20,235 nucleotides of DNA. Source: RGIG4608 sp045651165 (GTDB taxonomy: Bacteria; Bacillota; Clostridia; Oscillospirales; CAG-272). Positions 1 to 7,532 of the stretch are shown piece by piece. Position 1 is the stretch's first letter. Each line of letters begins with the position of its first letter. Location: NCBI GenBank assembly GCA_045651165.1, contig JAZRRX010000024.1, forward strand, positions 1-20,235, given 5' to 3'. Position numbers and translations under genes: made by a program. Below the pieces are notes generated by a model. It saw nothing but the letters and a program-made list of their open reading frames with translations. It did no database searches and was not told the origin of the DNA.

Positions 1-1694
1 ATTCTTCCGTAGTGAGTATAGTGAACGTCACGAACGTCGAATGATGCTCTATCACGAGAAAGACCGCCGGGACCCAACGCAGAAAGTCTTCTCTTATGAG
101 TAAGTTCTGCCAAGGGGTTGTTCTGGTCCATGAACTGTGAAAGCTGAGAAGAACCGAAGAACTCTCTGATTACAGTAACGATGGGTCTGATATTGATAAG
201 TGCCTGAGGTGTAAGCTTTTCATTATCTTGAGTAGTCATTCTCTCTTTGATAATCTTATCCATTCTTGAGAAACCAATTCTCATCTGGTTCTGAAGCTGT
301 TCACCTACGGAACGGATACGACGGTTGCCAAGGTGGTCGATATCGTCATACTTACCCACTTCGTGTGTAAGGTTGAACAAGTAGTTGATAGATGCAAAGA
401 TATCATCTCTTGTAACGTGCTTAGGGCAAAGTCTGTGAAGGTTGAGCTTCACTGCTTCCTTGAGTGCATCAAGGTCGCCACCAACTTCTTCCATAAGTGC
501 AAGAAGAACGTCGGTCTTTACCTTTTCCTTAACTCCACAATCCTGGAGGTCGGTTCCGATTATATATTCAGGTTCTAATGTGTTATTTGAGAATACCTTG
601 ATTACGTTTCCGTTATCAAGTTCGAGAGAAACGGTGTTAACAGCCGCGTGTGCAATAGCGTCTGCAACCTCTCTTGTTATTACTGCGCCCTTTTCGTAAA
701 GCACTTCACCAGTAAGAGGAGCAACAACGTCCTCTGCCAATCTGTGATCTACGATACGATCTGCGATATTAAGTTTCTTGTCGAACTTATATCTACCAAC
801 AGGCTGAATGTCATATCTTCTTGCATCGAAGAAGTAGTTATTAAGAAGTGTATAAGCGGATTCAACAAGCGGAGGCTCGCCGGGACGAAGTCTCTTGTAG
901 ATTTCCTTAAGCGCTTCAACACCTGCAGATGTATGATTTCTAGCTGCAAGTTCTTCACACTCGTCTTTATCAAATGTTGCCGCAAGCATTTCTTCGTTGC
1001 CAAAGATTGCGTAAATATCATCTCTGGTTTCGATAGTTGAACGATAATCAAGCACTTTGCCCTTTTCGTCAGTTTCGTCTGCAGGAACTACGCCAAGAGC
1101 TCTGATAAGCATTGTAATCGGAACTTTTCTATTTTTATCTATACGTACCCAAACAACGTTATTGATGTCTGTTTCATATTCAAGCCAAGCACCACGGTAA
1201 GGAATAACTGTTGCGTTATACATTCTCTTACCTGTTTTGTCAATTTCAGAAGCATAGTACATACCGGGAGAACGAATAATCTGAGAAACGATAACTCTCT
1301 CAGCACCGTTAATTACGAATGTACCTGTTTCAGTCATGATCGGGAATTCACCCATGAATATATCTGTCTGCTTAACTTCGCCTGTCTGCTTGTTGGTAAG
1401 ACGAACGTTAACCTTCAAGGGAGCTGCGTAGTTTACGTCTCTCTCCTTGCATTCCTCAACAGTATACTTAGGTTTCTGATCGAAAGAGTATGATACAAAT
1501 TCGATTGAAAGATTGCCCGAAAAGTCTGTGATCGGGGAAACGTCACGAAGAACTTCTGCAAGTCCCTCCTCAAGGAACCACTTGAAAGACGCTGTCTGGA
1601 TTTCAACAAGATTTGGGAGCTCAAGTGTGCTCTTATTCTTGGAGAAACTCATTCTTGTGGTTTTACCCTGTTTGTGTTCTCTGATGTTGATCAT
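1..1694 (-). CDS. rpoB: DNA-directed RNA polymerase subunit beta (N-terminal 564 residues, cut by window edge)
   Basis: Catalytic beta subunit of RNA polymerase. The frame is open from the ATG at 1694 to the left edge without a stop; the rest of the gene lies outside. The start is set by GGAGTG nine bases upstream, and the protein begins MINIREHKQGKTT. An RpoB signature is legible: the rifampicin cluster reads SSQLSQFMDQNNPL then HKRRLSALGPGG (residues 515-544), followed by DVRDVHYTHYGR. D523, H533 and S538 match E. coli D516, H526 and S531, so the major resistance positions look wild type. The gene starts its own transcription unit, divergent from rpsT, whereas in many Firmicutes rpoB follows rplJ-rplL. 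rpoC would be expected beyond the left edge but is not seen. Identity is certain; the 3' end is missing. Confidence 0.98.
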   Translation of the reverse strand, partial: MINIREHKQGKTTRMSFSKNKSTLELPNLVEIQTASFKWFLEEGLAEVLRDVSPITDFSGNLSIEFVSYSFDQKPKYTVEECKERDVNYAAPLKVNVRLTNKQTGEVKQTDIFMGEFPIMTETGTFVINGAERVIVSQIIRSPGMYYASEIDKTGKRMYNATVIPYRGAWLEYETDINNVVWVRIDKNRKVPITMLIRALGVVPADETDEKGKVLDYRSTIETRDDIYAIFGNEEMLAATFDKDECEELAARNHTSAGVEALKEIYKRLRPGEPPLVESAYTLLNNYFFDARRYDIQPVGRYKFDKKLNIADRIVDHRLAEDVVAPLTGEVLYEKGAVITREVADAIAHAAVNTVSLELDNGNVIKVFSNNTLEPEYIIGTDLQDCGVKEKVKTDVLLALMEEVGGDLDALKEAVKLNLHRLCPKHVTRDDIFASINYLFNLTHEVGKYDDIDHLGNRRIRSVGEQLQNQMRIGFSRMDKIIKERMTTQDNEKLTPQALINIRPIVTVIREFFGSSQLSQFMDQNNPLAELTHKRRLSALGPGGLSRDRASFDVRDVHYTHYGR

Positions 1695-1725
1695 TAATAC
1701 AATCACTCCATTCAAAAATATTCGC

Positions 1726-1752
1726 CATCGCAAATTGCACCTTTTTGCGATG
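1726..1752 (-). promoter_or_regulatory. Stem-loop in the rpoB 5' leader
   Basis: Perfect 9-bp inverted repeat CATCGCAAA / TTTGCGATG around a 9-nt loop, about 30 nt upstream of the rpoB start and inside the predicted 5' UTR. No U-run follows directly, so it is not a classical terminator. It could affect translation, mRNA stability or pausing; the function is inferred only from position. Confidence 0.45.
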
Positions 1753-1853
1753 TTGCTACTCGCCAATTTTTCCTTATATATAAATAAGCGCCGTTTTTCG
1801 CCAATATATAAGATTCAAAAAGGACATAGTTAGCAATTATATTGCAGTTTACT

Positions 1854-1882
1854 ATTTTATCACAACAATCACGCGTTGTCAA
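1854..1882 (-). promoter_or_regulatory. Sigma-A-type promoter of rpoB
   Basis: On the minus strand TTGACA (1882-1877), a 17-nt spacer and TAAAAT (1859-1854). The expected transcription start near 1847 gives a leader of about 150 nt before the rpoB ATG. The -35 hexamer and spacing are consensus. Confidence 0.85.
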
Positions 1883-1956
1883 GGGCTTTTTTGGAATTAT
1901 TTTTATTATTTAGGAAAAAATATGCAAATTTTTAAAAACTTTTTTCAAAAAAGCTA

Positions 1957-1985
1957 TTGCATTTTGTTTGAATATGTGTTATCAT
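1957..1985 (+). promoter_or_regulatory. Sigma-A-type promoter of rpsT
   Basis: TTGCAT (1957-1962), a 17-nt spacer and TATCAT (1980-1985). The predicted start near 1992 leaves an 80-nt leader before rpsT. Both hexamers depart slightly from consensus, but spacing and position fit. Confidence 0.65.
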
Positions 1986-2003
1986 ATGCAATGTATGGAC
2001 GAG

Positions 2004-2036
2004 AACACTGTGCACACCCTCTCAGGTGCTGGTGTT
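2004..2036 (+). promoter_or_regulatory. Hairpin in the rpsT 5' leader
   Basis: AACAC (2004-2008) pairs with GTGTT (2032-2036), and inside it CACACC (2013-2018) pairs with GGTG and TG (2025-2031) with one bulged C. The hairpin ends about 20 nt before the ribosome binding site. Ribosomal protein leaders often carry autoregulatory structures; S20 binding here is only a possibility. Confidence 0.35.
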
Positions 2037-2071
2037 TACTGTTTCAGTATTTTATCAAGGAGGGTAAGGCT

Positions 2072-2335
2072 TTGGCAAATATTAAAAGTGCAAAAAAGCG
2101 CATAAAAGTTATTCAGGCTAAGACATTGCAGAACAAAATGTTCAAAACACAGCTTAAGACTGAAATCAAAAAATACGAAGCAGCTCTTGCAGCAGGAGAC
2201 GTAGAACTCGCGCAGGCTACTTACAAGGCAGCAACAAAGAAGATTGACCAGGCAGCTTCTCGTGGCATCATCCACAAGAACGCAGCAGCTCACAAGAAGA
2301 GCCAGTTCACAAAGAAGCTCAACGCTTTGGGTTAA
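2072..2335 (+). CDS. rpsT: 30S ribosomal protein S20 (bS20)
   Basis: Primary 16S rRNA-binding protein of the small subunit, 87 residues, the usual S20 length. It begins ANIKSAKKRIKV after the initiator and has the Lys/Ala-rich helical composition of the family, ending KKSQFTKKLNALG. The start is TTG at 2072: AAGGAGGG lies at 2057-2064 with ideal spacing. The upstream in-frame ATG at 1922 would add 50 unrelated residues, lies before the predicted promoter and lacks a binding site. The gene is monocistronic, with its own promoter, a hairpin leader and a strong terminator. The TTG start is notable because weak starts on rpsT are known in E. coli, where they take part in autoregulation. Confidence 0.96.
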   Translation: MANIKSAKKRIKVIQAKTLQNKMFKTQLKTEIKKYEAALAAGDVELAQATYKAATKKIDQAASRGIIHKNAAAHKKSQFTKKLNALG

Positions 2336-2353
2336 TCCCATTACAATAAAAAG

Positions 2354-2383
2354 ACGTACACTTCTCACCGTGTACGTTTTTTT
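2354..2383 (+). terminator. Intrinsic terminator of rpsT
   Basis: Stem ACGTACAC / GTGTACGT (2354-2361 with 2370-2377), 8-nt loop, followed by a run of seven T. Confidence 0.9.
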
Positions 2384-2444
2384 ATTTTATTTTTAATCTA
2401 TTATATTTTTAAAAAAATTAGCATATAATTTTATCTATTTTTTA

Positions 2445-2473
2445 TTGACTTTTAAATTTATATTTGCTATAAT
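2445..2473 (+). promoter_or_regulatory. Sigma-A-type promoter of the SH3-like protein gene
   Basis: TTGACT (2445-2450), a 17-nt spacer and TATAAT (2468-2473), with a TG motif one base before the -10 box (extended -10). Transcription should begin near 2480, about 55 nt before the ATG. Confidence 0.85.
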
Positions 2474-2534
2474 GTGATTAATCATATTTCTAGTTTAAAA
2501 AAAGTACGCTTACTTGTATTCGAAAGGAGAAAAA

Positions 2535-3572
2535 ATGAACAAAATACTTAAAATTAGCATTCTTGTTGTTATCTGCCTTATCATTGTTCTCAGTGTTGCA
2601 CTTCTTATAGGTCAATGCTCCAAAAAACCCGCAGATTCCACAACAACTACCACTACTACATCATCCACCACATCATCATCAACAACAGGTTCAAACAATC
2701 CCCCCGTTTGCACTGAACACGTTGATGCTAATACAGACTATCTTTGCGATGCTTGTGGTGCAGAGCTTGAAAGACCCAATGATTCAACTTATGTAGAAAC
2801 AAATGATAAAATTTATGTAATCACAACACAGCTTAACCTTCGTAAGAATCCTAACGAAACAGGTGTAGCTTCAGTAGCCGTACAGATGGATGAAGAACTT
2901 ACAAGACTTGGTCACTACACTTCCGGCGAAAACAACGGTTGGTCAAAGATCGTTTATGATGGTCAGGAATACTATGTATTGACAGAATATATTACAACTC
3001 AGAAGCCCATCACTGAATTTACCGGTGAAGCTGAGAGAGTTTACGTTGTTCGCAACGAAAAGGTATACTCCAAACCCAGCCTTATTACAGCTAACCAGTA
3101 CTCCGAAGCAATGGATACATTGTTTGCAGGTACTGAAATCGTAGTTACAAGACTTGGTGTTTCCACAACAACATTCGCAAAAGAAGATGGCACACAAGTT
3201 ACATTTGCAAAAATCCAATACACAGCTGACGGCGTTGAAGTTGTTCGTTACATCGACAACTCTGCTCTTACAACAGAAGCTCCTATCAATCCCGATGGAG
3301 AAATCGTATTTGAAGAAAACAGTGATGTTCTTAAGGTTATTGCAGAAGTAAGTATCGCACTTAGAAAAACTGCTATTTGGATTAATGGTGATGATGAGCA
3401 CAACAATGCTCAGGTTGTAGGCCACGCATACAACGGCAATACACTTCAGGCAACACACAAAGGTGTTGAAAGTGATGGTACAGTTTGGTACAAGGTTATC
3501 TTTGAAGGTAAGACTTACTATGTAATTTACAAATCCACACTTCTTGAAATCCAGACACCCGCTGCACAGTAA
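2535..3572 (+). CDS. Membrane-anchored surface protein with SH3-like repeats
   Basis: Predicted exported or membrane-tethered protein of 345 residues, function unknown. Start chosen at ATG 2535 because AAAGGAG lies just upstream; seven further in-frame codons upstream are not needed. Order of parts: a hydrophobic segment (about 5-27), a Thr/Ser-rich linker (about 34-55), a small CxEHxDANxDYLCDACG module (about 58-75) of the kind common in clostridial surface proteins, then about 260 residues with two or three bacterial SH3-like units, seen in IYVITTQLNLRKNPNETG, VYVVRNEKVYSKPS and VIAEVSIALRKTA, with GWSKIVYDGQEYYV and VWYKVIFEGKTYYV endings. These units often bind cell wall. The residue before the membrane-proximal Cys is Gln, which does not fit a lipobox, so an uncleaved anchor is more likely than a lipoprotein. 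Monocistronic. Confidence 0.8.
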   Translation: MNKILKISILVVICLIIVLSVALLIGQCSKKPADSTTTTTTTSSTTSSSTTGSNNPPVCTEHVDANTDYLCDACGAELERPNDSTYVETNDKIYVITTQLNLRKNPNETGVASVAVQMDEELTRLGHYTSGENNGWSKIVYDGQEYYVLTEYITTQKPITEFTGEAERVYVVRNEKVYSKPSLITANQYSEAMDTLFAGTEIVVTRLGVSTTTFAKEDGTQVTFAKIQYTADGVEVVRYIDNSALTTEAPINPDGEIVFEENSDVLKVIAEVSIALRKTAIWINGDDEHNNAQVVGHAYNGNTLQATHKGVESDGTVWYKVIFEGKTYYVIYKSTLLEIQTPAAQ

Positions 3573-3586
3573 TTTAATAAGACGTT

Positions 3587-3618
3587 AAATCCGAGAGCAA
3601 TTTGCTCTCGGATTTTTT
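3587..3618 (+). terminator. Intrinsic terminator of the SH3-like protein gene
   Basis: Stem ATCCGAGAGC / GCTCTCGGAT (3589-3598 with 3604-3613), 5-nt loop, followed by a T-run to 3618. Confidence 0.9.
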
Positions 3619-3623
3619 GTTAC

Positions 3624-3652
3624 AAAAAAGAGGAGTCTTGCGACTCCTCTTT
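3624..3652 (-). terminator. Intrinsic terminator of ftsK
   Basis: Read on the minus strand, AAAGAGGAGTC and GACTCCTCTTT form an 11-bp stem with a 4-nt loop, followed by a T-run (plus-strand A at 3624-3629). It starts six bases after the ftsK stop and sits tail to tail with the preceding terminator. Confidence 0.88.
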
Positions 3653-3657
3653 GATTT

Positions 3658-6360
3658 TTAATCTTCGTTCATTCTCTTTTCCATCATATCAGCTTTGGTT
3701 ACAAGTACCTGACGGGGTTTATTTCCGTCGGGAGCACTTACATATCCAAGAGCTTCCATTCTGTCAATAATCTTTGCAGCTCTGCCATAGCCAATCTCAA
3801 GTCGGCGCTGGAGCAAGGATGTAGAAATCTTACCCATTTCAATAGCAACATCAAGTGCCGCCTTAAATTTGGGATCTACTCCCTCTTCACCGGGCTCTCC
3901 ATCATCTTCAAAGCCAGCAAAACCGCCACCGCCTTTGCCCTTAGGATTACCACATTTAGCAGCTTCCTCTTCAAGACGTTTAATAAATGCATCATTGAAC
4001 GAAACACCGTCATTGTGCTCGTTGATAAATTCAACTATTCTTTCAACCTCACGGTCATCGATGAACGCACCCTGAACACGCATCGGTTTTGTTGAACCAA
4101 TGGGAGCAAAGAGCATATCACCACGTCCGATAAGTTTGTCTGCGCCTGCAGTGTCAAGGATTGTCTTTGAGTCAACTTGGGAGGCAACAGTAAATGCAAT
4201 ACGAGAAGGAATATTTGCTTTAATAAGACCAGTTACTACGTCAACTGAAGGACGCTGTGTACCAACGATAAGGTGGATGCCCGCAGCTCTCGCCTTTTGA
4301 GCAATACGACAAATTGCAGTTTCAACATCGTCTGCCGCAGTCATCATAAGGTCTGCAAGCTCATCAATAATAATAACAATATAAGGAAGATATTCTTTTG
4401 AAGGATCGTTAGCGGTAAGCTCATTGTAACCGGAAATGTTCTTTGCACCAACGCTTTCAATAAGTTCAAATCTTCTTTCCATTTCTGCCACCGCAGATGC
4501 AAGCGCGCCTGCTGCCTTTTTAGGATCGGTAACTATGGGCGCATAGAGGTGAGGAATGGATCTAAAGGGTTGGAATTCAACCTTTTTGGGGTCTATAAGG
4601 ATGAGTTTAACATCACGAGGACTTGCCTTATAGAGAATACTCATAATTATACAGTTGATACAAACAGATTTACCTGAACCCGTTGTACCTGCGATAAGCA
4701 TATGGGGCATCTTTCCGATATCAAAATAAACAGAATTACCACCAACGTCCTTACCAAGAGCGGCAGTCAAAATGCTCTTCTTTTCTTCAAATTCGGGATT
4801 ATCAATAAGGGAACGCAAACCAACTGTTGCAGCAGTTCTATTTGGAACTTCAATACCAACTGCAGCTTTGTTGGGAATTGGTGCTTCAATTCTTACGCCC
4901 GTAGTAGCCAAGCTAAGTGCAATATCATCAACAAGATTAGCGATTGAACGAATACGAACACCAACGTCAGGCTTGAGCTCATAACGAGTGATTGTTGGAC
5001 CTCTTGAATATGTAATTTCTTGAATACGAACTCCAAAGCTCTTAAGAGTATCCATAAGCGCATTTGCGTTTGCTTTTATTTCTTCATGAGCTACTTTTTC
5101 GTCCTCGTCGTTTCTATAATTTTTCATAAGATTAACGTCGGGTCTTACATATTCGCGAATTATATTTTCAGGAATCAAAGAATCTTCACCGTCATCAGGA
5201 ACAGTTTCGATATCAGTTATTTCCTTCATTTCAAGTTCAATAGTTTCTTTCTTCTTTGCTACTTTTTTGGGTTCTTCCTCAACAATTTCTTCTTCAACTA
5301 CTATGTCATCCTCGTCAGCAGTAGCAACAGCAAATTCTTTAGGAGGATTTTTAAATATGGATGCAACATCAACTCTGCCATCATCAAGCTCGTCTTCTAC
5401 ATCTTCATCAAAATCTACCTTTTGAAGCTTGGGTTCGTCATAAACAACGGGCTCAGGATCAACGAATCTCATCTCGCCATATTTCTTTTTATCGTTGATT
5501 TCTTTTTGTTCTATTTCAATAGCACGGCGTTCTGCCATGGCTATTCTTTCATCTTCAAGCTCTTTTTCCGCTTTAAGAGCCATTTCTTCTTCTATTTTAC
5601 GTTGCTTTTCTTCTTCAGCCTTTTGCTTCTTTTCAATTTCTTTTTGTTCGCGTTTTTCTGCTTTGCGAATTCTATTCTTCTCTCTTTGAGCAACACGAAA
5701 AGCTGCCCATTTTTGTGAAATATACTCTGTAATAACACTTGGATTAATACCGCTTGAAAGAATAAAGAACACCAAGCTCAAAGCCAACATTATGATAAAG
5801 CTTCCAACAAATTTAAAGAGGAAATAGATACATTCACAGAAAAGTCCACCAATAATACCTGCACTAAAAACGTGTGCGGTTGAATATTTGAAAATTTCTG
5901 CTATTCCTATGAAAACACTACGGTCCGCAACGATACTTCCCTTTACGAAAACATGTATAAGACCTGACAAAGAAGCTAAAAATACAAATACAAATATAAT
6001 TTTTGATTTTGCTAAGCCGTTGTCAACAAATTTTCTCCAATGTATAGCAAGATTGAGCAAAGCAATGGGAATAAGAAATGCACCAAAACCGAACAAGCCC
6101 AAAAATACGTTTTTGAGGAATACCCCTGCCATGCCAACGTGGTTAGCTCCTGTAAACGTTGCAAGAATAAAGCACGCTTCAAGCAAAAATGCAAATGCAA
6201 CAAACACAAAGGGTAATATTTGATTTAAAAGTCTTTCTGATGGGCGTCCATGCGATGACTTATGCGCCTTGCTTCCCTTCTTTTGAGGTGCATTTTTATT
6301 TGGAACTTTTTGCAATTCCTTTTTTGATTTTTGAGTGACGGATTTCTTTTGTGCTGCCAT
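3658..6360 (-). CDS. ftsK: DNA translocase FtsK/SpoIIIE
   Basis: Septum-located ATP-driven DNA pump that clears chromosome ends at division and, in spore formers, moves DNA into the forespore. 900 residues. Parts in order: basic N-terminus (1-45); four or five membrane segments (about 46-205); a charged, coiled-coil-like linker rich in Glu/Lys (about 218-400); the alpha/beta motor (about 405-790) with Walker A GTTGSGKS (558-565), Walker B IVIIIDELAD (661-670) and the GTQRPSVDVVTGLIKANIPSR stretch just after it; a Gly-rich spacer (about 808-826); and a winged-helix gamma domain (about 829-897) with LLQRRLEIGYGRAAKIIDRM that reads oriented DNA motifs. ATG 6360 has AAAGGAGTG upstream. Full length with intact motor residues. 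FtsK and SpoIIIE cannot be told apart by sequence alone. Confidence 0.97.
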   Translation of the reverse strand: MAAQKKSVTQKSKKELQKVPNKNAPQKKGSKAHKSSHGRPSERLLNQILPFVFVAFAFLLEACFILATFTGANHVGMAGVFLKNVFLGLFGFGAFLIPIALLNLAIHWRKFVDNGLAKSKIIFVFVFLASLSGLIHVFVKGSIVADRSVFIGIAEIFKYSTAHVFSAGIIGGLFCECIYFLFKFVGSFIIMLALSLVFFILSSGINPSVITEYISQKWAAFRVAQREKNRIRKAEKREQKEIEKKQKAEEEKQRKIEEEMALKAEKELEDERIAMAERRAIEIEQKEINDKKKYGEMRFVDPEPVVYDEPKLQKVDFDEDVEDELDDGRVDVASIFKNPPKEFAVATADEDDIVVEEEIVEEEPKKVAKKKETIELEMKEITDIETVPDDGEDSLIPENIIREYVRPDVNLMKNYRNDEDEKVAHEEIKANANALMDTLKSFGVRIQEITYSRGPTITRYELKPDVGVRIRSIANLVDDIALSLATTGVRIEAPIPNKAAVGIEVPNRTAATVGLRSLIDNPEFEEKKSILTAALGKDVGGNSVYFDIGKMPHMLIAGTTGSGKSVCINCIIMSILYKASPRDVKLILIDPKKVEFQPFRSIPHLYAPIVTDPKKAAGALASAVAEMERRFELIESVGAKNISGYNELTANDPSKEYLPYIVIIIDELADLMMTAADDVETAICRIAQKARAAGIHLIVGTQRPSVDVVTGLIKANIPSRIAFTVASQVDSKTILDTAGADKLIGRGDMLFAPIGSTKPMRVQGAFIDDREVERIVEFINEHNDGVSFNDAFIKRLEEEAAKCGNPKGKGGGGFAGFEDDGEPGEEGVDPKFKAALDVAIEMGKISTSLLQRRLEIGYGRAAKIIDRMEALGYVSAPDGNKPRQVLVTKADMMEKRMNED

Positions 6361-6422
6361 TTTTACACTCCTTTAAAGAATTTATGTAAATATCGAAAAA
6401 TAATTATATACATACATAATTA

Positions 6423-6451
6423 ATTATATCATATTAATTTTGTAATTTCAA
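6423..6451 (-). promoter_or_regulatory. Sigma-A-type promoter of ftsK
   Basis: On the minus strand TTGAAA (6451-6446), a 17-nt spacer and TATAAT (6428-6423). Predicted start near 6416, about 56 nt before the ftsK ATG. Confidence 0.75.
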
Positions 6452-6482
6452 TATTATATTTGCTTAATTTGTGAGGTTTTTT

Positions 6483-6860
6483 ATGAATTTTGTTAGAAAA
6501 TATCGACTCCACCTCATTATAGGAGCACTTGCAGGCGCAGTGAACGGACTTTTGGGCGCAGGAGGTGGAATAATAATAACATATTTTCTCGCACGCATTT
6601 TAACTGACGAGCAAAAAGCCGAAAACGGAGTTTTTGCAAATGCAGTAGCAACTATGATGCCCATATCAATAGTTTCTCTTGCTCTATATCTTTTCAAAGG
6701 ATATATTTCGTTTGACAATAAACTCTTTTCGTTAGTCCCCTCTGCAATAGTGGGCGGGATATTAGGCGCTTTTTTACTAACCAAATTAAAATTAAAGTCA
6801 GTCAAGCTCATATTTGCTTTTTTGGTTACAATTTCAGGTTTTTTCATGTTGTTCAAATAA
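6483..6860 (+). CDS. Half-length TSUP (TauE/SafE-family) membrane transporter
   Basis: 125-residue hydrophobic protein, about half the usual 240-270 residues of the TSUP family, whose members export or import sulfite, sulfoacetate and other small anions. Four membrane segments can be drawn (about 10-34, 52-71, 82-100, 106-124). The first carries the family signature AGAVNGLLGAGGG, a Gly-rich re-entrant motif. ATG 6483 is preferred over GTG 6471 because that GTGAGG is itself the ribosome binding site, six bases before the ATG. The chain ends cleanly inside a terminator, so this is a complete half protein, not a frameshifted remnant. It probably dimerises, perhaps with the second half-length TSUP at 11362. 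Substrate unknown. Confidence 0.8.
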   Translation: MNFVRKYRLHLIIGALAGAVNGLLGAGGGIIITYFLARILTDEQKAENGVFANAVATMMPISIVSLALYLFKGYISFDNKLFSLVPSAIVGGILGAFLLTKLKLKSVKLIFAFLVTISGFFMLFK

Positions 6861-6895
6861 AGAAACGGAGCATTTACTGCTCCGTTTCTTTATTT
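6855..6895. terminator. Shared bidirectional terminator of the TSUP gene and recX
   Basis: Perfect 18-bp stem (6855-6872 with 6878-6895) with core AACGGAGCA / TGCTCCGTT and a 5-nt loop; T-rich arms on both strands serve both directions. It overlaps both coding ends: the TSUP stop is in one arm, and the recX stop TAA (6876-6874) lies in the loop. Confidence 0.9.
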
Positions 6896-7527
6896 AAAAC
6901 TATCTCAAACGCTCGTTTGATTTCCTCAAAAGTATAACCATATCTTGCAAGAGAGCCCGCTATTTTTTTGCGCACCGCAGAATCTCTTGGAATTGTTTTA
7001 TGCTTTTTATGAATCAAAAGAACACAATTTTCTATCATCTGCTCTTTCGTTATATCTTTTAGAGCATTTTCTATATGTTCTTTTTCATATCCCTTAGATA
7101 AGAGTTCTTGATATATTCTCTTTTTGCCCCAGAGCTTTCTAAGGCAGGACTCAACCTGCCGACACGCATCGTACTCCTCGTTTATTGCTCCAATTTCTTG
7201 AAGATGCAGAGCAGCATTTTCAGCACTTTCTCGGTCTATTCCCTTACCTCTAAGACGTTGCACCAATCGTTTTCTTGAGGATGAAGAATAAGAAAGCAAA
7301 TCACTTCCCTTTCTTATCGCAAGACATTCCTTTGAGCACTTTTCAAGCTCATCAAAGGCAGACTCACTTAAAATTGTACCCTTTCTGAGCCCCAACTCAA
7401 GATATTGATTGGTAAAAAGCAAAAATTTGCGCGTATCTTTGTTTCCACAATCGTCGGATATGCGCAGAGTGAGGAGCATTTCTGCCCCCTCACTCACAGC
7501 ACTTACCGAAATTATCTCTATCTTCAT
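6874..7527 (-). CDS. recX: Regulatory protein RecX
   Basis: Modulator of RecA filaments; family members bind RecA and usually limit its activity. 217 residues, typical of the longer Firmicutes form. An N-terminal extension (about 1-70) is followed by three helical RecX repeats, visible as RKRLVQRLRGKGIDRESAEN, LWGKKRIYQELLSKGYEKEHI and KKIAGSLARYGYTFEEIKRA. It follows recA with only five bases between stop and start, and no good ribosome binding site precedes its ATG, so translation is probably coupled to recA. The last codons lie in the terminator stem. Identification rests on the repeat pattern and its position behind recA. Confidence 0.93.
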   Translation of the reverse strand: MKIEIISVSAVSEGAEMLLTLRISDDCGNKDTRKFLLFTNQYLELGLRKGTILSESAFDELEKCSKECLAIRKGSDLLSYSSSSRKRLVQRLRGKGIDRESAENAALHLQEIGAINEEYDACRQVESCLRKLWGKKRIYQELLSKGYEKEHIENALKDITKEQMIENCVLLIHKKHKTIPRDSAVRKKIAGSLARYGYTFEEIKRAFEIVLNKETEQ

Positions 7528-7532
7528 TTCAA

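Noticed and set aside
333..1051. Several open frames of 80-130 codons over rpoB
   Set aside because: All lie on the opposite strand or in another frame of a clearly coding rpoB; none has a plausible start signal.
1922..2071. Longer start for rpsT at ATG 1922
   Set aside because: It adds 50 residues absent from S20 proteins, begins upstream of the predicted promoter and has no binding site; TTG 2072 has AAGGAGGG.
2616..2620. Lipobox in the SH3-like protein (IGQC)
   Set aside because: Position -1 is Gln, where lipoprotein signal peptidase needs Gly, Ala or Ser.
2943..3458. 171-codon minus-strand frame, Cys-rich
   Set aside because: Shadow of the SH3-like protein gene; its Cys arise from antisense GCA/ACA codons.
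5020..5718. 232-codon open frame on the plus strand, Phe-rich
   Set aside because: It is antisense to the low-complexity Glu/Lys linker of ftsK; the Phe/Ser-rich product is the mirror of GAA/AAA codons, and no ribosome binding site or homology is visible.
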